49,753 bases of DNA from positions 1 to 49,753 of the forward strand of contig CADBUF010000078.1 of assembly GCA_902797795.1 (NCBI GenBank), written 5' to 3'. The notes under the pieces are model-generated. The model saw nothing but the letters and a program-made list of their open reading frames with translations, made no database searches and was not told the origin of the DNA. Below are positions 24,753 through 33,881 of this stretch, in pieces. The translations under genes and the position numbers were made by a program. Position 1 is the stretch's first letter. Each line of letters opens with the position of its first letter. Source of the DNA: an uncultured Erysipelotrichaceae bacterium (GTDB taxonomy: Bacteria > Bacillota_I > Bacilli_A > RFN20 > CAG-826).

Positions 24753-27434
24753 ATGAAAAAGAGATGTTTATTATTACTTGCCTCGTTATTAGTTTTAGGA
24801 GCGTGTTCTGACTCTAGTGGCGGTTCAAGCACTCCTATTACACCAGTTAATCCAAGAACAGAAGTTGATTTCGATGAATTAGAAGATAACAACTATGTTC
24901 CATCAGAACAAAAAACTGGTGAAATTTCCTCTTTCTCACTCCTTTCACCTGCTTCTGGAGTTACTTTAGACGCTCTTGAAACATTTAAGTGGGAAAGCGC
25001 TGAAAACGCTGATAAATACACAATTGAAATTTGCTCAAGTGAATTATTTATCAACGATAACAGCATGATTGATTATTACATTCAAGAAAACATTAATGCG
25101 ACTAAATGGACAGTCACATCTACATTAATGCTTAAAAACACTAATTATTATTGGAGAGTTATTGCCTACAATAAATCTGATATTAAATATTGTAGCGAAG
25201 TATTCTCCTTCTATCACAAAGCTCCAGAAATTGAAGAAGTACATTTTGATGTTGGCGAAGCTGATGATTGGCAGCTCCACTCAGTTGGTTCTTACGCTGA
25301 TATCAGCATTGATAACTCTAACTTCTTTAAAAATAATCAACCATCATTAAAGGTATCATTTAAAGAAGAAGATACCCATCAAGGTATTCCTGAAAGTGAT
25401 GGATGGATTATTGTCTCTAAAACTATTGAAAAGAGTATCTATGGCACTGATGCTTTCTTATTCAACTTCTATTATGGTGGGCAAGATGCACAAGTATTCA
25501 TTCGTATGGTGGACCGTGATAATGAATATTGGTTTGCCCCTGTCATGATTTCTAATAACGCAAAACAACAAGTCATCTTAAAATTTTCTGACTTCGTTCA
25601 AAGAACAAAAGATGTTCCAGTTGGAAATATGGTGTTTGATTACGAAAGAATCAAGTATTTAGAAATCGTCTTTGAAAAAAGTTTTGGTGATGGCATTCTC
25701 CTAATTTCAGGTATGAAAGCCATTAAATTTGACAATTATCGTGACTTCTTTATTCAAAAACTTGATTTCACTTCTTATGAAGAAGAAAGATGGGTTAATG
25801 AAGGCTATAACTTTGAAAAAGAAGTAACTGAAGATGAATTAACCTTAAGATATTACGGCACTAATTCAGAAGGAAAGCCAAAAATTAATGGTTATGGTTT
25901 TGCTAAGATTTATGTCAATCAATATTTCTATGCAGGCGATGCGATTAAGATTAAGGTTAAATACACTGGATCTAAAGGAACTAACGCAGTCATTCGTATT
26001 TATGAAGAAGATACGGATAGATGGTCATATAAATTACCATTCAGTTCACTCGTAGCTGATGAATATGTGGAATTGATTATTCCATACGCTGCCTTTGCTA
26101 AAAGTGACACTCCTGGTGATGGAAAACGTCAATTCTATAACATCATCAACCTCCAATTTGGTCTAGAAGGCCAATATGGTGCTGGTACATTAAGTTATAA
26201 AGACTTTGAAATCGTTAGTAAGAAAGATTACAAAGAAGAATATGAAAGAATAGTCGGCCCTGATGGCTTAGTGGAAGATTTCAGCAATTACAAATATACA
26301 TCTGAATTATTCATGAGTTGGGATTCTTCTGAAGTCAACAAAGATGAATATATGTTATTAAATGACACTAACAAGATTGGTGGCGCTTCTAATCCATATT
26401 GTGGCCAATTTGAATATAAGAGCGATATGGAACCAGCTAGATACACTATTTCGACCTCTGTTGATTTAGGAACAAGTTTCTCCTCATTATCAATTTGGAT
26501 GAAAGACTTCTCTACTAAGAGTGGAGATTCTCGCTTTGGCTATCTCACAAATTATAGCGCATACGTAAACATCTATATTTATTTAAAGAGTTCAGAAATT
26601 TATCTCTATCCTTTAGGTTCAATTGATAGGGTTTGGAAGGAATACAATATTCCATTCTCCAGTTTTGAACTTACAAATCGTGATGAAGTATTACATATAC
26701 CAAATCCAATTACTGGAGGCGGTATTAGTAAAATCGAATTCACCCTTCAATATTTCTATTACACGATTCAAGGTGTTCCACTACCACAATACACGAATAA
26801 TAACCAAGTCTTTGTTGATAACATCTATTTAACTAACGATGACGTCTATTCTGAAGTCGAAAAAGAAAAGATTGTCAAAATGGATGGAGATATCGCTTTA
26901 GTTGATGATTTCGAAGACTATGAAGAAACTGAAGAACTTGAATATAACTGGAATGATGGTCGTGAACACGAATATCAACATAAAGAATTAAGTAATGTTG
27001 TTTCAAGTGAAGGCGATTCTCATTCTATGGCAGTTCAATATAAAGGAAACGCTGAATCTCCAGCATATTATATTGCTCCTGCATTTGCTTCTGATGTTAA
27101 AGGCAGAGCCTTAAAAGTTTCCTTATATAGTGAAAAATCAATGACTATCTACGTCAATATTTATCTCACTATTGGAACAAGCAACATTCAATATCGAGCA
27201 ACAATCTCTAACAGTGCGACAAATTGGACTGAATACGCTCTCGGCTTTAACAACTTCTCTGTTGTTTCTGGAACACAAAGAACATTAACAGCGAATGATT
27301 TAGTTCATATCACTCGTATTTCCTTTGGTATGGCATATTACGGTGATAATGATTTACATCAACTTTATATCGATAATTTAATGTTCGATTATTCGTTATC
27401 CTATAACACCAATACACGTCGTGTTATCGAATAG
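24753..27434 (+). CDS. Large multi-domain glycan-binding lipoprotein
   Basis: 893 residues with lipobox LGAC (Cys18). Domain order: a fibronectin-III-like domain (about 50-150), then four jelly-roll-like segments at about 160-325, 330-490, 505-700 and 715-885. The last two each open with LVEDFSNYKYT / LVDDFEDYEET and end QVFVDNIYL / QLYIDNLMF, the 'D-F-x-x-Y ... V-D-N-I' frame of CBM-like folds. No catalytic residues are evident. Probably the main surface polysaccharide-binding protein of the locus. I cannot assign a named CBM family. Confidence 0.78.
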   Translation: MKKRCLLLLASLLVLGACSDSSGGSSTPITPVNPRTEVDFDELEDNNYVPSEQKTGEISSFSLLSPASGVTLDALETFKWESAENADKYTIEICSSELFINDNSMIDYYIQENINATKWTVTSTLMLKNTNYYWRVIAYNKSDIKYCSEVFSFYHKAPEIEEVHFDVGEADDWQLHSVGSYADISIDNSNFFKNNQPSLKVSFKEEDTHQGIPESDGWIIVSKTIEKSIYGTDAFLFNFYYGGQDAQVFIRMVDRDNEYWFAPVMISNNAKQQVILKFSDFVQRTKDVPVGNMVFDYERIKYLEIVFEKSFGDGILLISGMKAIKFDNYRDFFIQKLDFTSYEEERWVNEGYNFEKEVTEDELTLRYYGTNSEGKPKINGYGFAKIYVNQYFYAGDAIKIKVKYTGSKGTNAVIRIYEEDTDRWSYKLPFSSLVADEYVELIIPYAAFAKSDTPGDGKRQFYNIINLQFGLEGQYGAGTLSYKDFEIVSKKDYKEEYERIVGPDGLVEDFSNYKYTSELFMSWDSSEVNKDEYMLLNDTNKIGGASNPYCGQFEYKSDMEPARYTISTSVDLGTSFSSLSIWMKDFSTKSGDSRFGYLTNYSAYVNIYIYLKSSEIYLYPLGSIDRVWKEYNIPFSSFELTNRDEVLHIPNPITGGGISKIEFTLQYFYYTIQGVPLPQYTNNNQVFVDNIYLTNDDVYSEVEKEKIVKMDGDIALVDDFEDYEETEELEYNWNDGREHEYQHKELSNVVSSEGDSHSMAVQYKGNAESPAYYIAPAFASDVKGRALKVSLYSEKSMTIYVNIYLTIGTSNIQYRATISNSATNWTEYALGFNNFSVVSGTQRTLTANDLVHITRISFGMAYYGDNDLHQLYIDNLMFDYSLSYNTNTRRVIE

Positions 27435-27445
27435 AGGTAGTAAGT

Positions 27446-28462
27446 ATGATTAAATTAGAAAAATATCAAAATAATCCTATCCTCGTTAAAAACAAAAAGA
27501 ACAAATGGGAAAGCCTCTGTGTTTTAAATCCTGCGGTGATTTATAACGAAGAAGAAAAGCTTTTATATATGCTATATCGTAGCGCTGGAAATGATAAACA
27601 ACATTATATCTATATTGGTTTAGCTACTAGCGAAGATGGTATTCATTTTAAAAGACAAAGTGATAAGCCATTAATTGCTCCCGATGTCAAAGGTGCGGAT
27701 GGAGGAGGAGTAGAAGATCCTCGATTAGTAAAAATCGATGATTATTATTTCCTTACTTATGCCTCTCGCCCATTTGCCCCAGGACAATATTGGAGAGAAG
27801 ATAAAGAATATTTTGGCTTCCAACCAAAAGCTGGTCCTAGAACACTTATTTATAACGATACACAAACCCATTTAGCGGTCTCTAAAGATCTCAAAAATTG
27901 GAAAAAACTTGGACGTATTACTGATTCTAGATTTGATGATCGAGATGTCATTATTTTTCCAGAAAAAGTTAACGGCAAATTTGTCAAAATCTCTAGAGCG
28001 ATGAATAAATGCGGGGAAGGCTATCAAAATAAGAAACCCGCCATCTGGCTCTCTTATTCAGATGATTTACTTGAATGGAGAGAAGAAGAACATCTCCTAT
28101 ATGAAGGAAAAGAATCTTGGGAAGATGAAAAAGTTGGTGGAAGTTGTCCTCCTATTAAAACAAGCGAAGGATGGTTATTCATCTATCACGGGGTTTCTTC
28201 TAAAGACAAGCAATATCGTGTCGGTGCGATGCTATTAGATTTAAAGAACCCGCTTAAAATCCTCGGACGAACTAAAGACTTCATCATGGAACCAGAATTC
28301 CATTTTGAATCAGATGGTTTCTATAGCGGATGCGTTTTCCCTACCGGTATCGTAGAAGTAAAAAACAAATATTACATCTATTATGGAGCAGGAGATCAAT
28401 GTATCTGCCTCGCTACCATTGAAAAAGAAAAATTATTAAAAGAATTGAAAGGAGGAAAATAA
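27446..28462 (+). CDS. GH130 family enzyme, second and divergent copy
   Basis: Five-bladed propeller enzyme. Family blocks: NPAVIYNEEEKLLYMLYR, IGLATSEDGIHF, GGGVEDPRL with catalytic Asp91, FPEKVNGKFVKISR, GGSCPPIKTSEGWLFIYHGV and IYYGAGDQCICLA. It lacks the PWEE-type N-terminus of the copy at 18698, so it is from another subgroup; members of such subgroups include 1,2-beta-mannoside phosphorylases and hydrolases. No signal peptide, so cytoplasmic. A second linkage or chain length is the likely target. Confidence 0.85.
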   Translation: MIKLEKYQNNPILVKNKKNKWESLCVLNPAVIYNEEEKLLYMLYRSAGNDKQHYIYIGLATSEDGIHFKRQSDKPLIAPDVKGADGGGVEDPRLVKIDDYYFLTYASRPFAPGQYWREDKEYFGFQPKAGPRTLIYNDTQTHLAVSKDLKNWKKLGRITDSRFDDRDVIIFPEKVNGKFVKISRAMNKCGEGYQNKKPAIWLSYSDDLLEWREEEHLLYEGKESWEDEKVGGSCPPIKTSEGWLFIYHGVSSKDKQYRVGAMLLDLKNPLKILGRTKDFIMEPEFHFESDGFYSGCVFPTGIVEVKNKYYIYYGAGDQCICLATIEKEKLLKELKGGK

Positions 28463-28467
28463 TAACC

Positions 28468-29805
28468 ATGAAAAAACGTTTAATGCTATTACTTCCAGTA
28501 GTCTCGCTATTATTTGCGTGTGGTGAGCAAAATAATAATCAATTATATGCTTCATCCATAAAAAGAGCGGGAAATGAAGAAAGCGAAGAATATGGCGATG
28601 ACCGTTATTATGCTTTATTCATGCTTAACTTTCCTCGTTCCACCTCCACTTCTCCTAATGGCTATGAAGAAATGGTGGAAAACACACTTTATCAAAAAGT
28701 GGAAATTGTTCCTGGACAATTAATTCCTAGACCAGAAAAAGATCCTGAAAGAAACAATTATGAATTCCAAGGATGGTTTAAAGAAAAAGCTTGCACTAAC
28801 GAATGGGATTTTGAAAATGACGTTGCTGTTGGTTCAACCATTTTATACGCCAAATGGGGTACTGGTGAGGAAGAAGAATATGTCGAACCAGAATACATCC
28901 CAGAAGAAAGGATTATCACTGATATGGATTATCGTGTCACTGGAATATTAAATAAGAGCGTTTACCCCGCAAATGAAGAAGGCGTGAATTATAAAGTTGA
29001 TCTTACTGCCGGCGGAATAAATCGTTTAATTAAACATAAAGAAGACGTCTCTTTTGCTGTTAATTATGAAAGAAGAATCGATGTCACTTTAACTAAGGCT
29101 ACATATGATGAAGAAGCTATGGCCATTCATCTAGAAGTCAGTAGCGGCAAATCTTTCAATATCTTAATTAATGATATTACTAGTTCTTTAAGTATCGCTA
29201 ATGTGTCTACATATTATGAACAAAAAGCTAGTAAGTATGAACAAAACGGTGCCGATATTGAAAACTATCACATCGCTTTAGGCGGTTCATCCTCAATGGA
29301 AAACTGGTCCACATCAACTGAAGATATGGCGCCAATTGTTTCCTTTAACCATGGTATTGGTGGCACAACCGTTCAACAATGGACCGATAAATTATTTGAA
29401 AGGTTAATTCTCCCATATTCACCTAAGGCAGTAGCCTATTATGTTGGTGTTAATAACATCATCAACTCTGGTGAAAAAGGCGATGAAACCGGACGTGCTC
29501 TTATCGATTTATTTAATAAAACACACGAATTTTTACCAAACGCCAAAATCTTCTATGTCCTTATTAACAAATTACCAATGTATGGTAGCTTCCAATCTGA
29601 ATTTGATATCGCTAACAATTACGCTTTAGAACACGCTAGTACACATGAATACTTAACATGTATTGATGCTGGTGTTGGCTTATTAAAAGAAAACGGACTT
29701 CCACACTTTGGCTATTTCTGCACTGATGGATTACATATGTCAAAAATTGGCTATGTTATCTGGGGCGCAGCTGTTAAAAAAGCAATCATGGATTGGTTAG
29801 GATAA
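28468..29805 (+). CDS. Lipoprotein with InlB-type repeat and SGNH esterase domain
   Basis: Lipobox LFAC (Cys18). Residues about 70-135 form one Listeria-Bacteroides (InlB B-type) repeat, ending FQGWFKEKACTNEWDFENDV and ILYAKWG. Residues 265-445 are a GDSL/SGNH hydrolase: ALGGSSSMENW with the nucleophile Ser, GIGGTTVQQW, YVGVNNI with the block III Asn, and DGLHMSKIGY with Asp and His. It is likely a surface acetyl esterase acting on the polysaccharide (inferred). Directly follows GH130. Confidence 0.82.
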   Translation: MKKRLMLLLPVVSLLFACGEQNNNQLYASSIKRAGNEESEEYGDDRYYALFMLNFPRSTSTSPNGYEEMVENTLYQKVEIVPGQLIPRPEKDPERNNYEFQGWFKEKACTNEWDFENDVAVGSTILYAKWGTGEEEEYVEPEYIPEERIITDMDYRVTGILNKSVYPANEEGVNYKVDLTAGGINRLIKHKEDVSFAVNYERRIDVTLTKATYDEEAMAIHLEVSSGKSFNILINDITSSLSIANVSTYYEQKASKYEQNGADIENYHIALGGSSSMENWSTSTEDMAPIVSFNHGIGGTTVQQWTDKLFERLILPYSPKAVAYYVGVNNIINSGEKGDETGRALIDLFNKTHEFLPNAKIFYVLINKLPMYGSFQSEFDIANNYALEHASTHEYLTCIDAGVGLLKENGLPHFGYFCTDGLHMSKIGYVIWGAAVKKAIMDWLG

Positions 29806-29806
29806 G

Positions 29807-30310
29807 ATGACTGTCGTAATCGATGTAGATAAATATAAAAAGAAGACAAAAATAAGATTCATTATTCACCTTATTTGCCTTTCCCTATTAATAGCAGGTG
29901 TTGTTATTGGGAGTGTCTTCTCTTTAATTAAATCTCCACTCGATTACCGATTAAACCTTATTCTTAATATCGTTATTGATTCTTCGCTTATTTGTTTCTT
30001 AATCTTTTATTTCTTCAACATTTTTCCAGTCGTAGTCCACTATTACAGGATCTTCAAAAATGCGAACCATGTCGCTTATGAACATCGTCGTCATTTGACA
30101 TATATCGAAGAAAAAAACATTAAAACAATTAGTAACATTAGATTTCGTACATTAAGTTTCTCATATAAGGAAGGGGAAGGAACATATCTAGACAATTTAT
30201 ATGTTTTAGATAGTGATATCGAATTAAAGAAGGGACAAAAATATTCGTTATACACATATCGCAATATCATCATCAAATTAGAGGAGATTAATAATGCAGC
30301 TATTAAATAA
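29807..30310 (+). CDS. Small membrane protein of unknown function
   Basis: 167 residues with two hydrophobic segments (about 18-42 and 50-72) and a basic, probably cytoplasmic tail. I do not recognise it. It starts one base after the esterase gene and overlaps the next gene by 17 bases, so it belongs to the same operon and is probably part of a three-gene membrane set with the next two genes. Confidence 0.7.
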   Translation: MTVVIDVDKYKKKTKIRFIIHLICLSLLIAGVVIGSVFSLIKSPLDYRLNLILNIVIDSSLICFLIFYFFNIFPVVVHYYRIFKNANHVAYEHRRHLTYIEEKNIKTISNIRFRTLSFSYKEGEGTYLDNLYVLDSDIELKKGQKYSLYTYRNIIIKLEEINNAAIK

Positions 30311-30938
30311 AGAAGCCTCTAAAAGGATATTTGCGCATACGTGGTATCTCTATCCACTATTTATTGGTATCATCACTCTACTTTGGTATTGGGGATTTCA
30401 AGCTTTTCATCTTCCAAGCGCCCATCAGCAATTAGTGATGTTCTTTGCAACAAATATCTATAATGAATCATTCGCTACTGATCTACAAAATTACTATTAC
30501 GCACCTGAAAGTTTAAGACAAGTAAGCGCGTTTCATTCTTTGCCAAGCGCGACCGGATATTATTCAAAATTGCAAATCTATTTGAACAAAAGTGACATCC
30601 TCGTGCTTGATAAAAAAACAATTGATGAATTTAAAGGATATCAAGACCGCTTCTTTGTAGAAATAAACGATTATGTGATTAACTATTATGGTTTGAGCAA
30701 TTATGAATATTATGAATACACTGATGCGAGTGAAGTGACACATAAATATGGCATCAAATTGAAAGGAAGAGAAGAAGAACACTTTTTGCAAAGATATATG
30801 ATGTTTGATGAAGGATATGACTATTACATCATGTTATCAATCAGTAGCGTCAATCTAGGCTTTGTCAATAGTATGGACAATATCTACTATGACAACGCGA
30901 TTACCTATATGAAACATCTATTAGAACTAAAAATATGA
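30294..30938 (+). CDS. Single-span membrane protein of unknown function
   Basis: 214 residues with one hydrophobic segment (about 17-37) and an extracytoplasmic-looking, tyrosine-rich domain. No recognised family or catalytic motif. GAGGAG lies before the ATG inside the upstream gene. It stops with TGA overlapping the YesL-like gene. Could be an accessory of the ABC importer. Confidence 0.7.
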   Translation: MQLLNKEASKRIFAHTWYLYPLFIGIITLLWYWGFQAFHLPSAHQQLVMFFATNIYNESFATDLQNYYYAPESLRQVSAFHSLPSATGYYSKLQIYLNKSDILVLDKKTIDEFKGYQDRFFVEINDYVINYYGLSNYEYYEYTDASEVTHKYGIKLKGREEEHFLQRYMMFDEGYDYYIMLSISSVNLGFVNSMDNIYYDNAITYMKHLLELKI

Positions 30939-31765
30939 AAAAAGACAACGTCAGAAAAACCGATTTTAAAGAAAATGAAAGGCCTCGAACAAGGTTCTTG
31001 CAGTTTTTTGATATTTTTAAACATCGCTTTGTAGAATTGATGAAAATATCACTCCTTCAAGCTGTCTTCAATATGCCTTTAATTGGCACGCTTATTTCCT
31101 TTTATTCTTTAGTTAGAAGCTCATCTGATATCAACTCCTTAATGACTGTTTTTATCATCACAAGTATCTGTCTATTAGTTAGTGTTATTTTCAGCATTGT
31201 TGGTCTAACAGGTTCGTTCTATTGTTTGAAAAAAATCGCTTATGCGGAAGGTGAATTTGCCTCTTCAAGTTATTTTGTCGGACTCGTTGAAAATTGGAAA
31301 AAGGCGGTATCTATAGGGTTTATCGCCGGAATTAGCTTATCAGTAACGATGATTGGGTCATTTTTCTTCTACTATAAATTATCAAGTGTAAACGCCGCTA
31401 TCGCTGGTTTTGGAATCGCCATTTTAGTAATTCAAGCGATGGTTGTTTTAATGATGAGTTATTACTCTATTGCGCAAATTGTCATTTACGAAAATAAGCT
31501 TAAATTTATTCTTAAAAATTCATTCATCTTTACCTTGATGAGATTTCAATTTAATCTCCCTGCTTTCATCATTCATCCTGGCGTCATTGTTGTTTTAACT
31601 TCAATCATGGAAATCACGATGTTTGTCGCAGTTGGATTAATTATTTTATTCGTTTCTATCGGCCACTTAATTTGGTTTTTAAATATCTTGAGTGGCTTCG
31701 ATAAATTTATTAATAAAGATTATTACCCTGATTATTACAAAAAGGGTTTATATAAGGAGGCTTAA
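30935..31765 (+). CDS. YesL-family (DUF624) membrane protein
   Basis: Six hydrophobic segments in 276 residues, and the C-terminal FDKFINKDYYPDYYKKGL closely follows the YesL/DUF624 ending. YesL-type proteins are commonly encoded beside LplB/YtcP-type importers in Firmicutes; their molecular role is not settled. It overlaps the upstream gene by four bases (ATGA) and sits two bases before the ABC ATPase gene. Confidence 0.8.
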   Translation: MKKDNVRKTDFKENERPRTRFLQFFDIFKHRFVELMKISLLQAVFNMPLIGTLISFYSLVRSSSDINSLMTVFIITSICLLVSVIFSIVGLTGSFYCLKKIAYAEGEFASSSYFVGLVENWKKAVSIGFIAGISLSVTMIGSFFFYYKLSSVNAAIAGFGIAILVIQAMVVLMMSYYSIAQIVIYENKLKFILKNSFIFTLMRFQFNLPAFIIHPGVIVVLTSIMEITMFVAVGLIILFVSIGHLIWFLNILSGFDKFINKDYYPDYYKKGLYKEA

Positions 31766-31767
31766 TT

Positions 31768-33657
31768 ATGGCTAGTCTATTATTAAAACACATCTACAAG
31801 GTTTATCCAGGAGGTGTAAGAGCGGTTAACGACTTCAATCTTAAAATCAAAGATAAGTCATTCGTTGTTCTTGTTGGACCATCTGGATGTGGTAAATCCA
31901 CCACATTAAGAATGGTTGCAGGTCTAGAAGGAATCACTTCTGGTCAACTCTATATTGATAACACTCTTGTTAATGATGTAGAAAGCAAAAATCGTGATAT
32001 CGCAATGGTGTTCCAAAGCTATGCTTTGTATCCACATATGACCGTTTATCAAAACATGGGATTTTCTCTTAAATTAAGACATGAAAAATCCGCGGTTATT
32101 AAAGAAAAAGTTCTTAAAGCTGCTGAAGTATTAGAGATTTCAGATTTACTCGATCGTAAGCCAAAAGAATTGTCTGGTGGACAAAGACAACGTGTCGCTT
32201 TAGGTAGAGCAATTGTTAGAGAACCTAATGTCTTCCTTTTAGATGAACCTCTTTCTAACTTAGACGCCAAACTTCGTGTACAAATGAGAACAGAAATCAC
32301 AAAATTACACGAAAAGCTTCAAACCACATTTATTTATGTTACTCATGATCAAACTGAAGCGATGACAATGGGTGATACAATCGTTGTCATGAATAAAGGA
32401 TTTATTCAACAAGCCGATTCTCCTGTCACTTTATTTGAAGACCCTGTTAATTTATTCGTTGCAACCTTCTTAGGTTCACCACAAATGAATATCGTTGAAG
32501 GTATGCTAGTTAAAAAAGAAGGTAAGATTGGTTTCGAACTTGAAATGAATAAAGAGAATGTTGTGTGGTTTAAAGAAGAAACCGCAAAACAAATTATTAA
32601 TAGTGATATTGACTTTGATAAACACTATCTCTTTGGTGTTAGACCAGATCATATCAAAATTTCAAATAAAGGCATTCCTGCTCATGTTGAAGCAGTTGAA
32701 CAACTTGGTGATGAAACAATTGTGTACACCAAAATTGAAGGTCATAAGAACAATGTTGTTGTCAAATCACCACTTCTTAACAATATTAACGTCAACGACG
32801 ATATTCATTTAGATATCTCAATGAATAGAGTGTATCTGTTTGACGTTTTAAGTGAGCATTCTCTTATCGGCATGCCTTCATTTAATAAGCTCCCATGCCA
32901 ACTCAAAGATAACAAAATCAAAGTCGGTAAATCCACGATTGTTATGGATAGTGAATTTATGTCTCATTTATTAGCGGGTGCGTATGAAAAAGACCGCTAC
33001 TTAGCAATTAAACCAGAGCATATCGAATTTGAAAAAAATGAGAGCAACGCTCCACTTAATGTGAGAGTTGATTTCATCGAAAAAAGAACAAACTACAACA
33101 TCATCTTTGCGGTAGTTGACGGGGTCAAACCATACCTTATTTTTAGAGCTAATAAAGATAGAAACATTAAGGTTGGAGATGAATTAGATGTTTATCTTCC
33201 TTTAGAGCACATTTCCATCTTTGACAAACATGATGATTCATATTATTCAAGAGAAATCGTCTATCCAAATAAGGCTATTGCAAAGTTAAAAACAAGAAAT
33301 GAAAAAACATATGTCTCAATCATTGGAGGAGAAACACTCGTTTATGATAATCTTCACCGCGAAGATGGAGAATATGAATTTGTTTTGAAGCAAGATAAAT
33401 GTAAGCCAGTATTCAAACATAAAGTGGCAAAAAATATCAAAGATCCATTAACAAAAGTGAACAAAGGTGAATATCTCAAAGTCTCTTGTTATGACGAAGA
33501 ACCACAACACAAAACCAACACTATTTTTGTAAAAATTAAGGGCTTCGAAGAATACGTAACGCTTAACATTAAAAACAATTTCTCTGTTTACAAAATGCCA
33601 ACTTTTAAAATCAAAGTTCCATTTGATGGATTTGAGTTAAAACCATTAGAGAAATAG
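31768..33657 (+). CDS. Sugar-importer ABC ATPase (MsmX/UgpC type) with long duplicated C-terminus
   Basis: ATPase that powers the LplB/YtcP importer. Residues 1-240 are a canonical nucleotide-binding domain: Walker A GPSGCGKST near 40, Q-loop MVFQSYALYPHM near 82, signature LSGGQRQRVALGRA near 135, Walker B FLLDEPLSNLDAKLR near 158 and H-loop VTHDQTEAMTM near 192. It is 629 residues, against about 370 for relatives. The regulatory OB/TOBE part appears twice, GVRPDHIKIS... (about 288-370) and AIKPEHIEFE... (about 411-495), followed by a tail of some 130 residues. Last gene of unit B. Confidence 0.93.
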   Translation: MASLLLKHIYKVYPGGVRAVNDFNLKIKDKSFVVLVGPSGCGKSTTLRMVAGLEGITSGQLYIDNTLVNDVESKNRDIAMVFQSYALYPHMTVYQNMGFSLKLRHEKSAVIKEKVLKAAEVLEISDLLDRKPKELSGGQRQRVALGRAIVREPNVFLLDEPLSNLDAKLRVQMRTEITKLHEKLQTTFIYVTHDQTEAMTMGDTIVVMNKGFIQQADSPVTLFEDPVNLFVATFLGSPQMNIVEGMLVKKEGKIGFELEMNKENVVWFKEETAKQIINSDIDFDKHYLFGVRPDHIKISNKGIPAHVEAVEQLGDETIVYTKIEGHKNNVVVKSPLLNNINVNDDIHLDISMNRVYLFDVLSEHSLIGMPSFNKLPCQLKDNKIKVGKSTIVMDSEFMSHLLAGAYEKDRYLAIKPEHIEFEKNESNAPLNVRVDFIEKRTNYNIIFAVVDGVKPYLIFRANKDRNIKVGDELDVYLPLEHISIFDKHDDSYYSREIVYPNKAIAKLKTRNEKTYVSIIGGETLVYDNLHREDGEYEFVLKQDKCKPVFKHKVAKNIKDPLTKVNKGEYLKVSCYDEEPQHKTNTIFVKIKGFEEYVTLNIKNNFSVYKMPTFKIKVPFDGFELKPLEK

Positions 33658-33686
33658 AGTGATTAAATAACATTATTTATAAATTA

Positions 33687-33704
33687 AAGAATACATGTAT
33701 TCTT
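33687..33704. repeat. Perfect 18-bp palindrome
   Basis: AAGAATACATGTATTCTT reads identically on both strands. It lies between the ATPase stop codon and the intrinsic terminator at 33717. It could be a protein binding site or part of the transcript end structure. Confidence 0.6.
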
Positions 33705-33716
33705 AATACAAAAATT

Positions 33717-33745
33717 CCCATCAGCAAATGATGGGTTTTTGTTTT
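33717..33745 (+). terminator. Intrinsic terminator of sugar unit B
   Basis: Stem CCCATCA / TGATGGG with loop GCAAA, followed by TTTTTGTTTTT. It ends the 18-kb operon that begins at 15558. Confidence 0.88.
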
Positions 33746-33773
33746 TATTAAATGAGGAAATATTTCATATTTG

Positions 33774-33845
33774 TTTACTTGTTTTTAATTTTGTTAACTA
33801 AGTAAAAATTTTCATTTCTTCTAGAGAAGGCAAAATAAAGTTAAC
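33774..33845 (+). promoter_or_regulatory. Candidate operators of sugar unit C
   Basis: TTTACTT (33774-33780) and its inverse AAGTAAA (33800-33806) flank a GTTAAC palindrome (33793-33798), and GTTAAC recurs at 33840-33845 in AAAGTTAACTGAT. A GATAAT -10 candidate lies at 33847-33852. The motifs resemble the GTTTAC words ahead of units A and B. Confidence 0.35.
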
Positions 33846-33881
33846 TGATAATAGAAATATTTTTCTATAAGGAGGAAAAAA

